Source: Halicephalobus mephisto
Lineage: Eukaryota; Nematoda; Chromadorea; Rhabditida; Panagrolaimidae
Direction of reading: 5' to 3'
DNA: 64,000 nucleotides
Assembly: GCA_009193035.1 (NCBI GenBank)
Contig: SWDT01000013.1
Coordinates: 372,001-436,000 of the forward strand
The translations under genes were made by a program, and so were the position numbers. The notes under the pieces were generated by a model. The model saw only the letters and a program-made list of their open reading frames with translations, was not told where the DNA came from and did not search any database. Position 1 is the first letter of the stretch, and each line of letters begins with the position of its first letter. Positions 21,758-33,110 of this stretch are shown piece by piece.

Positions 21758-23308
21758 ATGAAAAGTAAAACTTTCGTCATCTTTATTATTCTCACAACGA
21801 CAGTACTGTATTTAGGTAATTATTTTTTAAATATGTTTTTAATGAAATTTTTTAGGCTGGTTTTTATTTTCGACAATTTCTGATGAATTTTCTTCCGATT
21901 TTTTGCCTCAGGCAATTCCAATAAAAAAATTAATAAAAAATAAAACTTTTTTTTTGATGAATTTTGTCGATTATAAATTAAATATTTCTTTTTTTGAAGA
22001 AAATCCATCTCTGAATTGCTCCAAGGATACTGTAGTCATTTTGATTCCTTCTGCTTTCAATAATTCTGAAAAAAGAAAAAAAATCAGAAAATCGTGGATT
22101 TTGGAAAAAGTAAATTAATTTTAAACTTTAAATTATTGTGAATACTGTAGCCTAGGAATTACATCCACAAATTCATCATCGGGAAATCACAGGATTACGG
22201 TAATCACGAACTTCTGATATCAGAACAAGAAAAATTCAAAGATTTAATTTTGGTGGATTTTCTGGATTCTTATCAGAATCTCTCCATAAAAGTAATTTTT
22301 ATTTTTTTAAAATTACAATTTTAAAATTTTTTAAAATATATTTCTTATTTTAAAAATCATATTTTTTTATTTTTTTAAAATTACAATTTTGAAACTTTTT
22401 AAAATATATTTCTTATTTTAAAAAATTATGTTTTTTTATTTTTCAAAATTAAAATTTCTTAATTTTTTTAAATATATTTTTTTACTTTTAAAAATCATAT
22501 TTTTTTACTTTTAAAAATCATATTTTTTTACTTTTAAAAATTATATTTTTTTTAAATGTTTTTTATTTTTTTAAATTCATATTTTCTAATTATTAGTTAA
22601 TTTAAAAATTATATTTTTTTTACTTTTTAAATATTTTTTATTTTTAGACTTTTTCACTTTTGACGTGGAAATTGGCATATTGCCCTGAGGCGGAGTACCT
22701 TCTGAAGGTCGACGATGACATGATTGTTGATTTACAGAGGCTGGATTACTGGATAAAAAATATTAATTTATTTAAATCGAAAAATGGTATAATTTTCGGA
22801 AAAATTTTGAGAAGAATCAAACCAGTAAGGATCCCCAATCATCGATGGTAATTTTTTTTAAAAATAAAATTGTAAATTACCGTATTTGAGGTTTGTTTCT
22901 CGAACTGAATTTCCTGGATCCACTTTCCCGGATTACTGTACCGGCGAAGTCCAATTATTTTCCCTCAGGGCCGTTCCTGCGGTCCTCTCTAGCGCCGCAA
23001 AATCGAACTTCGTCCACCTCGAAGATGTTTTATTTTCCGGAATCTTGGCTCAGGAAGCAAAAGTAAAACGAATCGACTGGTGGAAGCACTTCGGAAATCA
23101 GAATCAGCTGGAATCCAGAAGTTGGATGAAGGACTGCGACCACGACGGAGTACCGTACTTGACTTTCGTTAATTTACAAAAAAAAGAAAACAATTTTCAA
23201 AAAATTCACAAATTACTTAAAAAATTAAAATGTCCGTCAAAAATTTTATTTTATAGATTAATTAGTGCTTGGAATTCTTTAAATTTAGAATTATTTGAAG
23301 ATATATAA
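21758..23308 (+). CDS. GT31 beta-1,3-galactosyltransferase-like, type II membrane protein
   Basis: Five exons (21758-21815, 21856-22109, 22151-22291, 22648-22847, 22891-23308) give 356 aa. A short cytoplasmic tail MKSKT is followed by a signal anchor (FVIFIILTTTVLYLGWFLF), as in Golgi type II enzymes. The catalytic domain shows the GT31 order: VVILIPSAFNNSEKRKKIRKSW, then LLKVDDDMIVD with the metal/UDP-binding DxD, and HLEDVLFSGIL (the EDV motif). An acceptor at 22151 (CTGTAG|CCTAGG) was chosen because it keeps the frame. Such enzymes add Gal or GlcNAc to glycolipids or glycoproteins. The acceptor substrate cannot be told. Convergent with the Cys-rich gene, 79 bp apart. Confidence 0.87.
22292..22647. 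repeat. A/T tandem repeat in GT31 intron 3
   Basis: Repeats of TTTTTTTACTTTTAAAAATC and related text fill the intron, the longest in the gene. Confidence 0.7.
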
Positions 23309-23387
23309 AAATTTTGAAATTTTAAATTTTTGAAAAATTTTAAATTTTAAATTTAGTTCGATTTTGATTCGGGGGATTTCATCGGGA

Positions 23388-24676
23388 TTAGTAACCTCCA
23401 CAACAGCATCCACAACATCCACAGCAACACCCGCAGGTACACGGAGCCATCGTCGCCGTAGGGGCCATTGTTGCGCAATCTGGAAATTTTTATATTCATT
23501 TTTAAAATTAAAATTTTTTGTTTTCGAAATCTAATAAGAAATCCTAAAATTTTCAAAATTCCCGAAATTTTTAAGAGATCTTAGAAAATTTGATAAATTT
23601 CAAAATCAAACAAAAATTTTTGAAAATATTGAAATTCTTCGAAATTTTTAAAATCTGGTGGAAATTCTTCAGAATTTTAGAAATTTCCAAATTTTTCAAA
23701 ATCTGATGGAAATTCTTCAAAATCTTAGAACTTTCTAGAATCTTTCAAAATTCGATGGAAATTTTTCAGAATTTCAAAAATCTCCAAAATTTTTCATAAT
23801 CTTAGAAAAATTCCACTTTCGAAAATTTTCTAAATTTTCAAAAATCAAAAATGTTTTAAATTTTCGAAAAAAAATAAATTTCTAATTTCAAAAATAGGGT
23901 TTCTTACTTCCACAACAACATCCGCAACAACAGTCACAGGTACATGGAGCCATGGTTGCCGTAGGGGCCATTGTTGCACAATCTGAAAATTTCAAAAATT
24001 AAAACATTTAAAAAATTTCTGACTTACTGCAACAACCACAACAACAACCACAACAACATCCACAGCATCTTTTTTCTCTGTTTCCTTCAGTGTCTTCAGA
24101 ATCGGAGGATTCACAAGGAGCAAAAGCAGGTCCTTGTTTGACAACCCCAGAAGCCCCACAATCACAGTCAGTCACAGGGTCACAAGGAGTGCAGTCCGTA
24201 CAAGGAACACAGTCTTCACAAGTACAGTCTCCCGCAGATTGCCTGGGGCTAGGACCATCCGGGAAAGGATTCGGATGACTTGGAAGTTGATTAGGATCAC
24301 CAGGATGAGGGTTACTAAAACCACCAGGATGAGGATGTCCCGAACCCTCACTAGGATCACTTGGAGAAGGATGAGGGTTTCTTGGAACATAATCCGAATC
24401 AACAGGATAAGGATTAAGATTCTTTAGTTCATGATTAGGATATTTTGGACGCTCATCCGGACCACCCAGATATGGATCAGGCTGATTAGGTAACAAGACC
24501 TCAAGACCACTATCTCTCTGATAATCCAAATCCGGAAAAACTTGAACATCAGCATCGATGTATCTATCAACTTTCATTTTTTCTTTCGAATTAAATTCTC
24601 CTCTTCTAATAACATTTCCAAAAGAAATATCAATTAAAAATAAAATCACACAAAACCACAAAATATATTTCATCAT
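23388..24676 (-). CDS. secreted Cys-rich protein with duplicated C-terminal exons
   Basis: Three exons (24676-24028, 23982-23908, 23479-23388) give 271 aa. A signal peptide (ILWFCVILFLIDISFG) is followed by an Asp/Pro-rich region with NPHPSPSDPSEG- and HPHPGGF-type repeats, then a Cys-rich block (CTCEDCVPCTDCTPCDPVTDCDC), then REKR just before CCGCCCGCCCGCC. REKR fits a furin-type cleavage site that would free the Cys-rich tail. Exons 2 and 3 each encode a version of NCATMAPTATMAPCTC followed by CC-rich text, and at DNA level the first 50 bases of each are nearly identical, so one exon arose by duplication. No known family is recognised. A metal-binding or disulphide-rich surface or cuticle-associated peptide is conceivable. 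Confidence 0.7.
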
Positions 24677-25064
24677 ATCTCATATCTTTAAATTTTTTTC
24701 TCAACGGTTTTTATATCAACTCTCTCAAATCTTATGCAAATCATTAATAAACATTTCCTGTGACGTTAGTGGACATTGGACAGATAGCCAGCTGAACAAA
24801 TACTCTTCTACTGACCATTTCTGTTCTGGAATTACGCAATCAAATTACACTTCTAAAACGTCCAAATAAAAAATAATTCCTTTCAATAAAAATTTAAAAA
24901 ACTCCAATAAAAACCCCAAAACCTACCGTAATTCCACTGTCCTTTCCCTCCCATTCATATCCACAAATTTCTACCAAGATTCTCCTTCATTCAGAGTACG
25001 AACAAACCCATTTTACTCTCAATGCGAAAATTTACAAATTGAGATCAAATTTCAAAATCCCAAA
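24677..25064. other. spacer between Cys-rich gene and ssl-1
   Basis: Presumed promoter of the Cys-rich gene on the minus strand plus the 3' region of ssl-1. A sequence near 24715-24735 (ATCTTATGCAAATC) and a TATATC near 24710 are unremarkable. No further gene seen. Confidence 0.4.
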
Positions 25065-28000
25065 TCAACGTGATCGAGTTTTTACACCGGTAAACCTTAC
25101 CCGCTTCCTTGGAGGTCCGCCATTGCTTCTCCTTGGAGGCCGCTTTCTGGGATGTATTTCTTGGGCCATAGGAGCTTTCATACTCTGTTCATCATCTTCC
25201 TCTTCTGAACCAATATCCATATCAGATCCATTAGTTTCCGTTTCTGCTTCATGAGTACTCTAAAACCCCATTCACAATACAAAATTCTCACATAATAAAA
25301 AAACTCACTTCATATTCTTTAAGTTTATTTTCTATAACATCTTTATGTTCTTCTTTGAACCAATTAAAGCAAAACCTCTGAACCGGTGTCAATTGATTCT
25401 GTAACATTTCTTCAAATTCATCCTCAATTAAACCAGAATTCTGTCCCAATTCTTTTCTCAATTCTTCTGCAGCTTTAACGTCATTTGGATCTTCAACTTT
25501 ATACATAACTTTTTCCAATTCTCCTTCATTTACAGTAATATTACATTCTTCAAGAACATCTTGTAATGCTTCTTCTCCTTGAAACAATTCTCTCACATTT
25601 GCTTTTTCTGCAAAATTAGGAGTAAATTCACCTTCATCCAATGCCATTTCTCCTAATTTCCTCTTATGAAAAGCTCTTTTCAAAATATTTTCTTCTATTG
25701 TAGAAGATGAAATCAATCTATAAATAACGACATTTCTTGTTTGACCAATCTAAAACATATTTATCATCAAAACAAAATTCTAAAAATACTTACTCTATGA
25801 CATCTATCTTGTGCTTGAGCATCCATTGTCGGATTCCAATCAGAATCATAAAAAATAACAGTATCCGCACCTGTTAAATTCATACCAATTCCACCTGATC
25901 TCGTTGACAAAATAAATGCAAAAATCCTATCATCTGCATTAAATCTGTCCATTAATACTTGTCTTTGTTGAATAGGTGTTGACCCATCAAGTCTAAAATA
26001 CATATGTTTTTGATGTGTTAAAAATATTTCCAATATATCAAGCATTTTAGACATTTGCGTAAATATCAAACATCTATGTCCATTTAATTTCAACTGTCTT
26101 AACAACTTCGAAAGCATTCTTAATTTTCCACAATCAAGTTCAACTAATCTCGGATCATGACATTCAACAATTGATGAATAATAAATATAACTTGTAAGTT
26201 CATCTTCCGTTTTTATTGCTTCATCATATAATTTTTCTTCTTCAACTCCAATTGGTTCGCAAATATTACTTTGTGGCAAATTTCCAAATACTTCAAAAGG
26301 TGCAAATCCATATCTATGAACCAATTTTTCCATTTCATTTTCAATTATTCTTTCACATGGTTCATATATCATTGATTTTTGAGGTTCATTTGGCTTCAGT
26401 AAATCTCTTATTTCTTTCGTAACATTCCACAACCATCGAACTTTTTGAGAAGCTGCATCACTCAAAGTAGGAGCTGTATCCAAGGAAAGATCAAAATAAG
26501 ATGTTTTTCTTGTAAAATTAAAAGGAAATTCTTTCGACGATTCTCCACACATATAAATAACATCTTTTTTCTCTATTTTTATACATTTTTTCGGATTTTT
26601 TGGATTAAGATTCCCTTTCTAAATTAACTAATTATTTAAACTAAATAATCCCAAAACTTACCATATCTACAAAATCGTCTTTCATCATTTCCAGGATAAC
26701 TTCTGCTTTGTTAATTTCCGGTTCTTTCACAGCTAATGGAAAATTCAACGATAAACTAGGAAGTCTCATCGGAGTTTTACACGTAATTGGAATAAACAAA
26801 TTAGGATGATTACAGCATTTCCTCAATTGCATAACAATATTCATCACAGATATTGCAGATCCACCTTTGATACTTTCAATTGTCGATCTCTGTCTCAAAA
26901 AAGCATTATAAAGATTCCTTTGCAATCTCGACAATGGACAATATACTACTCTTTCCAATTTCAATGGCATCTGTTTCTCAACTTCTGATTTCAATCTCCT
27001 CAAAATAAATGGTCTCAATACAGTATGCAGCTTATCAATAATTCTTGCATTATATTCTACAGAACCCTCAATCATCGCATTCATAGGATCATTGAACCAA
27101 TTTTTAAAGTCATCTTGAGAAGCAAATACAGATGGCATTAAAAAATACAACAAAGACCAAAGTTCCATCAAATTATTCTGAAGTGGTGTTCCTGTTAATA
27201 AAATCCTAATTCTAGTCCTCAATGACAATAACTTATTCCATCTAAGACTTTTACTATTTTTAATATTGTGAGCTTCATCCAATACCAAACATTGCCATGC
27301 TCTCCATTTAAACATTCTTGTATCTCTGATGTATAAATCATAAGTAGTAATACAGACATTAAAAGCATTCGCTTTTTTCCATCCCTGCAAAAAATAATTT
27401 AAAAATTAAAAAAACAAAAACAAACTTTTCTTTTTTCTGATCTTTCTTTCGTTGATCCAAAATACGTTAAAACTTTCAATGATGGACAAAACCTTTTAAA
27501 TTCTCTTTCCCAATTAAGTAACACAGAAGTAGGAACAACAATCAAATGCGGACCCCAAATTTGTTTCTCCTCTGCCAAATATGCCAAAAACGCAATTGTT
27601 TGGACAGTTTTTCCCAGACCCATTTCATCAGCCAATATTCCATTCAACTTATTCCCAAATAATGAAGCCAACCAATCAAGTCCAATATGTTGATATTCTC
27701 TCAATTTAGCATCTAATATCGTTGGAACAGAAGTTTTAACTTTTGCTGTTTCATATGTCGAACCAGTTGGACGAAAACTATCTGCAATTTTAGCCAAATC
27801 ATTCATTTCATTATCCGCTACAGCCGCTGGTTTAATTTGTCTTGTAGGTGAAGAAATTACTGTAGAATCATCCAATCCAAGTTCAGGCGAAAGTGAAGAT
27901 TCTGATTCATTCGTTATCGGTGTTTCAGATTCCATTCTTGTCGACCCATTAACAACTGGTTTAGGAGGAGAAAGAGGACTTTTCACATCATGACTTCTTA

Positions 28001-29467
28001 GGGATCTTCTTCTATCCGATTCAATTTCATTTTCATCATCATTACTTTTCATTGACTTTTCCGATTCAGTCCCTATACTTGCCGAAGATTTCGATCTTGT
28101 TGATCTTCTACGAGGTATTTCTTCTGATTTTTCTTCATTCATTTCAATAGTGATTTCAGATTCAGGAGAATTTATAAAACTTTCATTACTGGGCATTTCT
28201 TTCGACAATGCTTCAAGATATTCCGGTGGCAACTGAAGGAATTCAAATTAATATTTGAACTTTTTAAGATTACTTACACTTTTTAAGAATCCTTCCATGT
28301 CGTCGAAATCTTCTTCCAATTTCGGGGACCTAGAAGTAAGTTGTTTCTCAGGAGAATCACTCACACCAGGAATCATCAGTCTCGTTAAGGTTGAAGATTT
28401 ATCAATGACACTTAGTAGTTGGTTTTCTCTTTTTTTCTTTTTTGCTTCATCAAGTAACTTGTCTTCATAAGCTTTGAATAACTGTTTCAGCTTATCCCAG
28501 TAATTGTTAACCATAGAAGCAAGTTGAGAACAGGTGTTCCTTGCCAAGTTTTCTTCTTCTTTAGCTGCTCCTTCTATCGACTGCTGTCTGTCTCTGACGA
28601 CTTTGACCAATTCCCCACCAACTTTCCTTATCATTTTCTTCCTCCATCTGGAAAGAATTTTTTCTTCTTTGGCTATGAATCTCTGTTCTGTCGTGAAATA
28701 GTCAATATAATAATTATCTTCTTTCAATTTCACAGGAAGTAGTTGTTTGGGGTCCACTTCCCATAAGCCACGTGATTTTATCCTTCTCAGGACCATGAGC
28801 GTTTTCCATTCCTGGAAATTTAAATCATTTAATTTTTCGATAATCACCAACCTCGTCAGTAAACTTCGGCAGTCCCCAGGAATCGAGTTCTGCAGGGAGC
28901 ATGATTTCTTCTTTTTTGACGCTTGAAGTAGAGCTTTGAGTAGAAGTAGTAACAGGAGTAGAGGATCCAGGGGTTCCGAAACTTCCATTCAGAACTGGAG
29001 TTTTTACCTGAACTGGTGTCGAAGCCGGAGGTTTTTCCTTGATCCTCTGGAAGGCACTTTCCTTCTTACCCGTCGGCAACCAGTGGGGGTTCACGTCGTA
29101 TCCGTTGATAATATCCATTATTCTGTGCTCCGACCTTTCATTCCGTACGTCGTTGTAGGCAACAGACACAAAACTCCTGTGGTAAGCCGATGAGGACGAT
29201 CTTTGAAGTTCCTCTTCTGGAATCAAAGGAAGAATCTTGTTCCATTTTTCCTAAATCGTCACATATCGACCAACGTCCAAAACCGAGATCACTTACTTTC
29301 TGTGCGTTGGCCATGTTTTTGAGTTTGGTATCTCTATCAATGACCGGAACTATGGTGTCTTCCGTTTTTGAACCCGTCTGGAAATCCATGGAACTCGCTG
29401 CCACTTCCTCCTCATCTGAGTTTTCGACAAATTCGGCTTCCAATCCTTGGTTACCAGCATTGTCCAT
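25065..29467 (-). CDS. ssl-1: SSL-1, SWR1/SRCAP/p400-type chromatin remodelling ATPase
   Basis: Eight exons (29467-29297, 29250-28852, 28811-28278, 28232-27426, 27384-26662, 26618-25794, 25749-25309, 25259-25065) join to 1364 aa. An HSA domain ([20 protein letters not shown]) near residue 190 recruits actin-related proteins. The Snf2 ATPase starts at [12 protein letters not shown] with [14 protein letters not shown] (Walker A), [11 protein letters not shown] (DEAH box) and [15 protein letters not shown]. After an insertion of about 250 residues, typical of the SWR1/INO80 class, the second lobe has [43 protein letters not shown] and AQDRCHRIGQ. The complex exchanges H2A.Z into nucleosomes. The C-terminus is short and basic ([15 protein letters not shown]). 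A good donor (AAGCGG|GTAAGG) at about 25099 leaves room for another 3' exon. Confidence 0.93.
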
Positions 29468-30369
29468 TGCTGAAAATCAAATATCGATATATGGGAAGTG
29501 AACTCACAACGCCTAAAAAAGCAACAAAGGATCTCGCATACGAAACCTACAAAACACACAAAAGACAAATCCGTCGAGATCTCAACGAATATCCAACCAA
29601 TTTCAAAAATTTTCCCACGACTCGATTCCTGGGATCTTGGGCTACATTTTAGTGTGAAAAACGGTGAAAAAGGATGGAGAAATAATAGCAAAAAATTAAA
29701 AAAACAAAAATAATGCAACAGAAAACAATACGCGCTCTTTGCCTGATTTTCTTGCAGAGAGTCGTTTCGGTCCACCATAACTGAGTGTCCGGCGTGTGTG
29801 TCTCTGTCTGTGAACCAGTGAGGACTTGAATGTCGTCCTTGTGTTCTTTTAAATCTCCACCTTCAGTTTAATTTTTAATTTTTATTCGAATTTCGTTTTT
29901 TTACATTGCATAATACTGTCTCATGTACCTCCGTATGTGGGGCAGTAAAAACAGTTAAAGATTGAGATTTCGTAACAATATAAAACACATTTAATTTTAA
30001 TTTTTATTCAAATTTTGTCTTTTCATAGAGCATAACAGTGGTCCATATATCCATATGTAAGGTGATAAAAACAATTGAGTATTTTTTTAATTATTGGGAA
30101 ATTTCGGTTTTTAGGTTTTTTCATTTTTATTCAGGTTTCGTCTTTCCTATAAAGTGGGGTTTCTAGGACATCTGTCCATAAGCTAATGGAAACTTGGTTC
30201 GATATCGTCGTTATGTAGTTATCGAATCTCGACCCTTGTGTCAAGAATACTGTAGTCATCCGATCGGCAGACAACGAAGGAACCGTCAACCGGACAAAAA
30301 ACAATTTAAATCCTCGAGCAAAAAAAAATAAATCGTAATATTTTGTGATTTTTAATTATCGATAATAAA
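29468..30369. other. intergenic upstream of ssl-1
   Basis: Contains the ssl-1 promoter on the minus strand, with a patch of GTGTGTCTCTGTCTGTGAAC at about 29796-29815. Three loosely similar pieces (ATTTTTATTCGAATTTCGTT and relatives, at about 29875, 30000 and 30125) suggest an old tandem duplication. No gene recognised. Confidence 0.45.
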
Positions 30370-30470
30370 GATTTAATTATCCAAGTTTGAGGTTGTTACA
30401 AAAGTAACCTACAATATTTTAGTTTTTAATGTTCACTCAGGTTTCGTTTTTATAATGTACGCCAATATCC
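30370..30470 (+). ncRNA. SL1-like spliced leader RNA gene or pseudogene
   Basis: Bases 30370-30391 match the 22-nt nematode SL1 leader at 20 of 22 positions (differences at positions 2 and 11) and end in the conserved CCAAGTTTGAG, immediately followed by GT, as the SL1 donor is. Just after it GTTAC-AAAA-GTAAC can form a small hairpin, and AGTTTTTAA at about 30421-30429 resembles an Sm-protein site. The 3' end is a guess from the usual length of about 100 nt. The downstream part does not otherwise match the SL1 RNA I know, so a diverged variant or a pseudogene are both possible. Confidence 0.5.
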
Positions 30471-31225
30471 AGTACGTCCCTGCAGACAACCGAGGACTCC
30501 ATTCTTAGATTTCGGTTTTTTGATTTTTTCCACCTTTTCTCCTTAAGAAGTACACCTAGGTCAAGTCCACAGATGAGTAAAATCTCATTCGATATTTTAA
30601 TTTAAATTTTAAATTTTAACTTTAATTTTAAAATTTTTTAATTTTAACTTTAATTTTTTATTTAAATTTAATTTTTTCATTTTGATTTATATCTCTCCTA
30701 TTGACTATACAGTTATAACTACAAAAAAATCCAGATTTCTACTATTATTCTTTGTCAGTTATTTTTGCATAATTATTCAATCACGATTTTGAACAAGAAA
30801 GAAAATTGTAAATTAATGAATTTTATAAAACATTTTTCGAAATAATTATTTTTAGAAATAATAAATTATGTCAGTTTTATAAAAATTTATAAAATATAAA
30901 TTTCACATAAAATTCAGTTTATTCGATGACGTCATTGCGGACAATTTATTCTTGGAAAAAGATTTTTCTAAATAGAGAACTATCCGATCGACCCATTTAC
31001 GTAATTCAGATCAACGAAATCTCGTGGTCAAGAATCTTCGACCAGTTTTTTTCTGTTTTTTTTTTGACTTTATTTGTCGAACAAAACCGATACTTGTTTC
31101 TGATGTAAACACAAACCCGAATTTTTAACGACTGGGTGGTTCTTTGACCAATTCCCCAGGATGTCCTCTTTTTTAAAATGATATAAAAGATCTTTAAAAA
31201 TCACCCTAAACATTAAATCGGGAAA
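30471..31225. other. intergenic, promoter of the His-rich peptide gene
   Basis: AT-rich, with a simple TTTAATTTTAAATTTT repeat at 30600-30670. A TATA-like ATGATATAAAAG at about 31178-31189 lies about 40 bp before the start of the His-rich peptide gene. Confidence 0.45.
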
Positions 31226-31794
31226 ATGAAACTAATTGTTTTTTCTATTTTGACCATTTTTTTGGTTTTATTCAGTATTGAAGGTAAATTTTAATTTTAA
31301 AAATAAAAATTATTTTAAAGCAAATTTTATTTAAAAAAGGAAAGTAATTAAAATTAATTTAAAAATAAAAATAATTTTAAAAATTTATTTTATTTAAGAA
31401 AGGAAAATAATTGAAATAAGTTAAAAATAAAAATAATTTTAAAATTAAATTAAAAATAAAAATAATTTTAAAATTAAGTTTAAAATAAAAATAAAAATAA
31501 TTTTGAAATTAAGTTAAAAATTAAAATAAAAATAATTGAAATAAGTTGAAAATAAAAATAATTTTAAAATTAAGTTGAAAATAAAAATAAAAATAATTTT
31601 GAAATTAAGTTAAAAATAAAAATAATTTTAAAATTAATTCAGCCGATGCTCAATTCTTCCACGGTCCGTTCCATCGTCATCATCATCATCACCATCATCA
31701 TAGACGTTTCGGGTTCGGCCGTCATAGATGGGGTTACGGTAGACCGTATCCTTACTACTCCCACTACCCTTACTACCCTCCTTATTATGGATAA
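31226..31794 (+). CDS. small secreted His/Tyr-rich peptide
   Basis: Two exons (31226-31283, 31643-31794) give 69 aa. The first encodes a signal peptide (MKLIVFSILTIFLVLFSIEA). The mature part is HGPFHRHHHHHHHRR, then FGFGRHRWGYGRP, then PYPYYSHYPYYPPYYG. It resembles the Gly/Tyr/His-rich secreted peptides of nematodes (nlp/cnc-like antimicrobial or cuticle-associated peptides), but no orthologue is recognised. The His run could bind metal. A TATA-like TATAAAAG sits upstream. The 359-bp intron is simple A/T repeat of the TTAAAAATAAAAATAATTTT type. Confidence 0.7.
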
Positions 31795-33110
31795 AATAAT
31801 TAAATTTTTGGAATTTTCAATATTTTTATGAAATTATGCAATATGGATTTTTAAATAAAAATTAATTTTGAAAATTTAATTGAACACAATTTTTGAAAAT
31901 AACTTACAATAAAGAATTCGTAATATTCAGTTTGAAATTCTATTTTTAATTTTGAACAAATTCAATATTGTCGATAACATCTAAATTAAAAATTTTATTT
32001 TTTATTAAATTTAATAGAAATTTTTTGATTTTATTTTTTGAAATTTTTAATATTTTTAGTATTTTTATACTGTATATTATTAAAATCGGTCTTTAAAGTT
32101 AAAAGTCAAAATATGAATTTTTTGTATTAAAATTTATATTTTTTAGTTTCTTAATAATTGTTTTAAATTGATAAATAAAATTCGATATTTGGATTTTTAA
32201 ATACTAATCTGATAAAATAAAATCCAAAATCGAAATTCGGATTTTTCGTGTTAAAAAACATCGATGAATTTTTTTATTTTGAAAATCCGTTTTTATCGAA
32301 ATTAAAAATTTAATTTTTAAAATTCAAAAATTTTATTTAAACAAAAAAATTCAAATTTTTTAATTTTGACAAAATTAAGTAAAAATATTTTTTTTATTTT
32401 TTAAAAAAATTAAATCTAAATTTCAATTGTTCAAAAAACATCAAATTAGAGAAAATTGAAAATTATTAAAATGAAAAATTTTAAAAAAATTAAAAAAAAA
32501 CATTTTTTTTGTTTTTTTTTGAATTAATTTTGAAATCAATTTTGTTCAAAAATCAACGTCGAATGAATTTTAAAGATCTTCCAAAAATGAACGATTTTTC
32601 GTTTTTTAAATTCACATTTTTTTCACCGAAAATCGTAAAAACAATTTTTTCCTAATTTTGGATATCTTCAATAAAAAACTAAATTTATCAATTTTATCAA
32701 TTAAAAAACTACAGTAATAAAATAATTTTGATTTTTATTAAATTTTGAAAATAAATTTTAAAAATAAATTATCAATCAATAATAATTTTAATTTTTTAAA
32801 TTTTCGAATTTTTAAAATTTTAAAATTTTTTTAAATTAAAAAAGTTAAATAAATACAATTTTGAAAAAATTTAATTTTAATTTTTTAAATTTTATGGACT
32901 TAGTTAAAATATTTTAATGATAAGTGCCAGATTGAAAATTGAACATAAAAAAATTTTTAATTTGCAAAATTCCAAATTTATAAAAAAAAATAAATTTAAA
33001 AAATTCTGAAATTTTCATATAAAAAATAAATTTTTATTTTTTTCAAAAATATCCAAAAATTATCGAAAATAAATTTTATTAAAAAAGTAAATCATACTGT
33101 ATTTTTTCGA
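31795..33110. other. AT-rich intergenic region
   Basis: Over 1.3 kb of A/T-dominated low-complexity sequence between the His-rich peptide gene and the end of the first Rab gene. Nothing recognised on either strand. Confidence 0.5.

Noticed and set aside
28255..29778. Plus-strand open frames opposite ssl-1
   Set aside because: They are antisense shadows of ssl-1 exons with its conserved minus-strand domains.
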